Source: Labrenzia sp. OB1
GTDB taxonomy: Bacteria > Pseudomonadota > Alphaproteobacteria > Rhizobiales > Stappiaceae
Direction: 5' to 3'
NCBI RefSeq assembly: GCF_001624695.1
Contig: NZ_JSEP01000005.1
Location: 1 to 64,000, forward strand
Length of the DNA stretch: 64,000 nt
Every line of letters starts with the position of its first letter. The first letter of the stretch is position 1. The translations under genes and the position numbers were made by a program. Shown here one piece after another: positions 62,637 to 64,000 of the stretch. Below the pieces are notes generated by a model. That model worked only from the letters and a program-made list of their open reading frames with translations. It was not told the DNA's origin and ran no database searches.

Positions 62637-63827
62637 TTATTCCAAGGCGAAAAGAGGTTGCGGGGCGGCGAAACCGCTCAGCGCGAAATCACCGACAGCG
62701 CGTGCTCTGGCGCCTGTGCGCCCGGCGACATCCGCAGTCATGAGAACATCCACGCCGACGGTTTTCGTGAGGCTCTCGATCCGCGCGGCGGCGTGTACGG
62801 TCTGGCCGATGACGGAAAACGTCATTCGGTGCGGAACGCCGATATTGCCGAACATTACCGTTCCGACGGAAAGGGCTACGCCCGCTTTCAACGGCTGGGT
62901 GGACGCAGGCTCCGCGTTGACAGATTTCAGCCGCTTGCGGGTCGCGTCCGCCGCGGCGATTGCCTGACCCACGGCGGTGTCCAGGCTCTGGTCACCTATC
63001 GGGAAGACCCCGAGAACGGCGTCGCCGATGAAGTCGAGCACCTCGCCGCCATTGTCCAGTATCGCGCCGGCGGTTGCCTGGAAATAGGCGTTGAGCCAGG
63101 ACAGATAGGCATCTGGCCCCAGTTGTTCGGCAATGGCTGTGGAGTTGCGCATGTCGCTGTAAAAAATCACGGCATCTATGGTTTCCCCGTCGCCGTGACG
63201 GATCTGACCGGACAGAACCTTGCCGCCCGCGATCTTGCCGAGATAGGTTTCGGCAATTGTGCGGCTGATCTGGCTTTGAAGCGTGGCGCGCGCGGCAAGG
63301 GCCAGACGTTTTTGAATATAGGTGATCGCGTGCAGGGCTTCGTCGGTGAAACCGTTCTCTTCCCGGGTCGCCCAGGTCACCACGATGCCCGAAGTGGTGA
63401 CTTCCTCGCGGATCGTCGGCAGCTCGAAGGCCGTGACCATGATCATGTAGTCGCTGTAGCCACGGTCACTGAGGTTGGCAAGCAGGGGAAAATCGAACGG
63501 TGCGTTGGTGTTTGCCAGACGCCGGCGCATCATCGGTTCGCCGCTCCTGAGGATCGAGCGAATCGGGCTGGTGAGCCAATCTTCGCTTTCTTCCTGGAAA
63601 TGAACGATCTGTTCGTGCTGGAGGTCGTTGCCGTTTTCCCAGCAGACTGTTTCCGCTTCGATCAGCGGATGAAGCGTCGACCAGCCCATCAGGGCCCGAT
63701 CGATCGGCACATGGCATTGGCGGAGCCTTTCGCACATTTCGGCGAACATCGCCGCCATGTCCGGCGAGCCCAGGGCCTGGCCGATAAGCCAATCCTCGAC
63801 TCCGTCGATTTCCTTCATACTGATCAT
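62637..63827 (-). CDS. Class III nucleotide cyclase with altered substrate residues
   Basis: A 396-aa protein: N-terminal 200-residue region of unknown sensor type, then a class III cyclase domain. Metal-binding aspartates are present (Asp225 in FYSDMRNST, Asp269 in GEVLDFIGDAVLG) and the transition-state Arg349 (AAARIESLT). However, the substrate lysine position is Asp265 (DFIGD instead of KFIGD) and the conserved Asn is His345 (GQTVHAAAR). Activity or nucleotide preference may therefore differ. ATG 63827 (MISMKEID) is the start. Confidence 0.85.
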   Translation of the reverse strand: MISMKEIDGVEDWLIGQALGSPDMAAMFAEMCERLRQCHVPIDRALMGWSTLHPLIEAETVCWENGNDLQHEQIVHFQEESEDWLTSPIRSILRSGEPMMRRRLANTNAPFDFPLLANLSDRGYSDYMIMVTAFELPTIREEVTTSGIVVTWATREENGFTDEALHAITYIQKRLALAARATLQSQISRTIAETYLGKIAGGKVLSGQIRHGDGETIDAVIFYSDMRNSTAIAEQLGPDAYLSWLNAYFQATAGAILDNGGEVLDFIGDAVLGVFPIGDQSLDTAVGQAIAAADATRKRLKSVNAEPASTQPLKAGVALSVGTVMFGNIGVPHRMTFSVIGQTVHAAARIESLTKTVGVDVLMTADVAGRTGARARAVGDFALSGFAAPQPLFALE

Positions 63828-63900
63828 GGTGAGAAGTTAGATCACTTTCCGATCATGTTGAACCATTTGATGGCATGAAACGGCTCACGCGGGAAATGCT

Positions 63901-64000
63901 CTACCGATCTTTCTCGTCCGTTTCGAGACAGTCCGAACCGGCAGATATGCAGGAAGCCGGCTGAAGCGCGACTTCGCCCGGCGGGATGATCAGCCAGTTG
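63901..64000 (-). CDS. C-terminal fragment of a gene entering from the right edge
   Basis: On the minus strand an open frame runs in from the edge and stops with TAG at 63903-63901: ...NWLIIPPGEVALQPASCISAG...LETDEKDR (33 codons). The composition is protein-like, but the family cannot be told from so little. It may equally be chance. Confidence 0.35.
   Translation of the reverse strand, partial: NWLIIPPGEVALQPASCISAGSDCLETDEKDR

Noticed and set aside
1..64000. CRISPR arrays and rRNA genes
   Set aside because: No regularly spaced direct repeats and no rRNA-like sequence were seen.

Overview
The window looks like chromosome of a GC-rich marine alphaproteobacterium. Evidence: heme genes hemC-hemD followed by a mitofilin/Mic60-type gene and hemY, an ethylmalonyl-CoA pathway dehydrogenase, NnrR-type denitrification control, and an infC gene that appears to start with AUU. 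Gene content would fit a Stappiaceae/Roseibium-like lineage, but that genus-level guess is inference. Two stretches (about 35.2-36.6 kb and 48.6-48.84 kb) are clearly AT-richer than the rest.

Left part (1-13.6 kb): the edge of an IS66-type element, about 1 kb with no convincing gene, a chromate-resistance pair (chrB-chrA), then a compact denitrification block: nirK-nirV (+), nnrS and pseudoazurin (-), a Crp/Fnr regulator of the NnrR/DNR kind (+), a small DUF1858 gene (-), and norC-norB-norQ-norD followed by two tiny membrane-protein genes (+). Three TTG-N8-CAA sites lie about 70-79 nt upstream of nirK, pseudoazurin and norC, so the block reads as one NO-responsive regulon that carries nitrite to nitric oxide to nitrous oxide. 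No nosZ and no norE-like gene is present here.

Middle part (13.6-35.2 kb): mixed housekeeping and metabolic genes: a secreted or periplasmic alpha/beta hydrolase, a membrane-bound AraC regulator, a beta-lactamase-fold serine hydrolase, a Gate-type membrane protein divergent from an Lrp/AsnC regulator, leuB, a TauE/SafE exporter, a membrane-anchored AlbA_2 protein, an M20 amidohydrolase, and a minus-strand run tsaD-NUDIX-NUDIX-gpsA-YciI-EVE-methyltransferase. Divergent from tsaD is hemC-hemD-Mic60-hemY, linking tetrapyrrole synthesis with an inner-membrane-shaping protein. A tRNA-Thr(CGT) closes this part and is followed by AT-rich DNA with a universal stress protein gene.

Right part (36.6-64 kb): a leucine/isovalerate-type catabolic cluster on the minus strand (TetR regulator, carboxyltransferase, Asp-nucleophile alpha/beta hydrolase, biotin carboxylase, acyl-CoA synthetase, HMG-CoA lyase, enoyl-CoA hydratase) with a 20-bp operator palindrome in front of the regulator; PPK2; a Gfo/Idh/MocA oxidoreductase; a soluble PAS histidine kinase with a receiver/pseudo-receiver response regulator; infC; methylsuccinyl-CoA dehydrogenase (mcd); YihY, EamA, a chemoreceptor, a ferredoxin reductase, a hydrolase and a class III nucleotide cyclase with altered substrate residues. 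A partial reading frame runs off the right edge.
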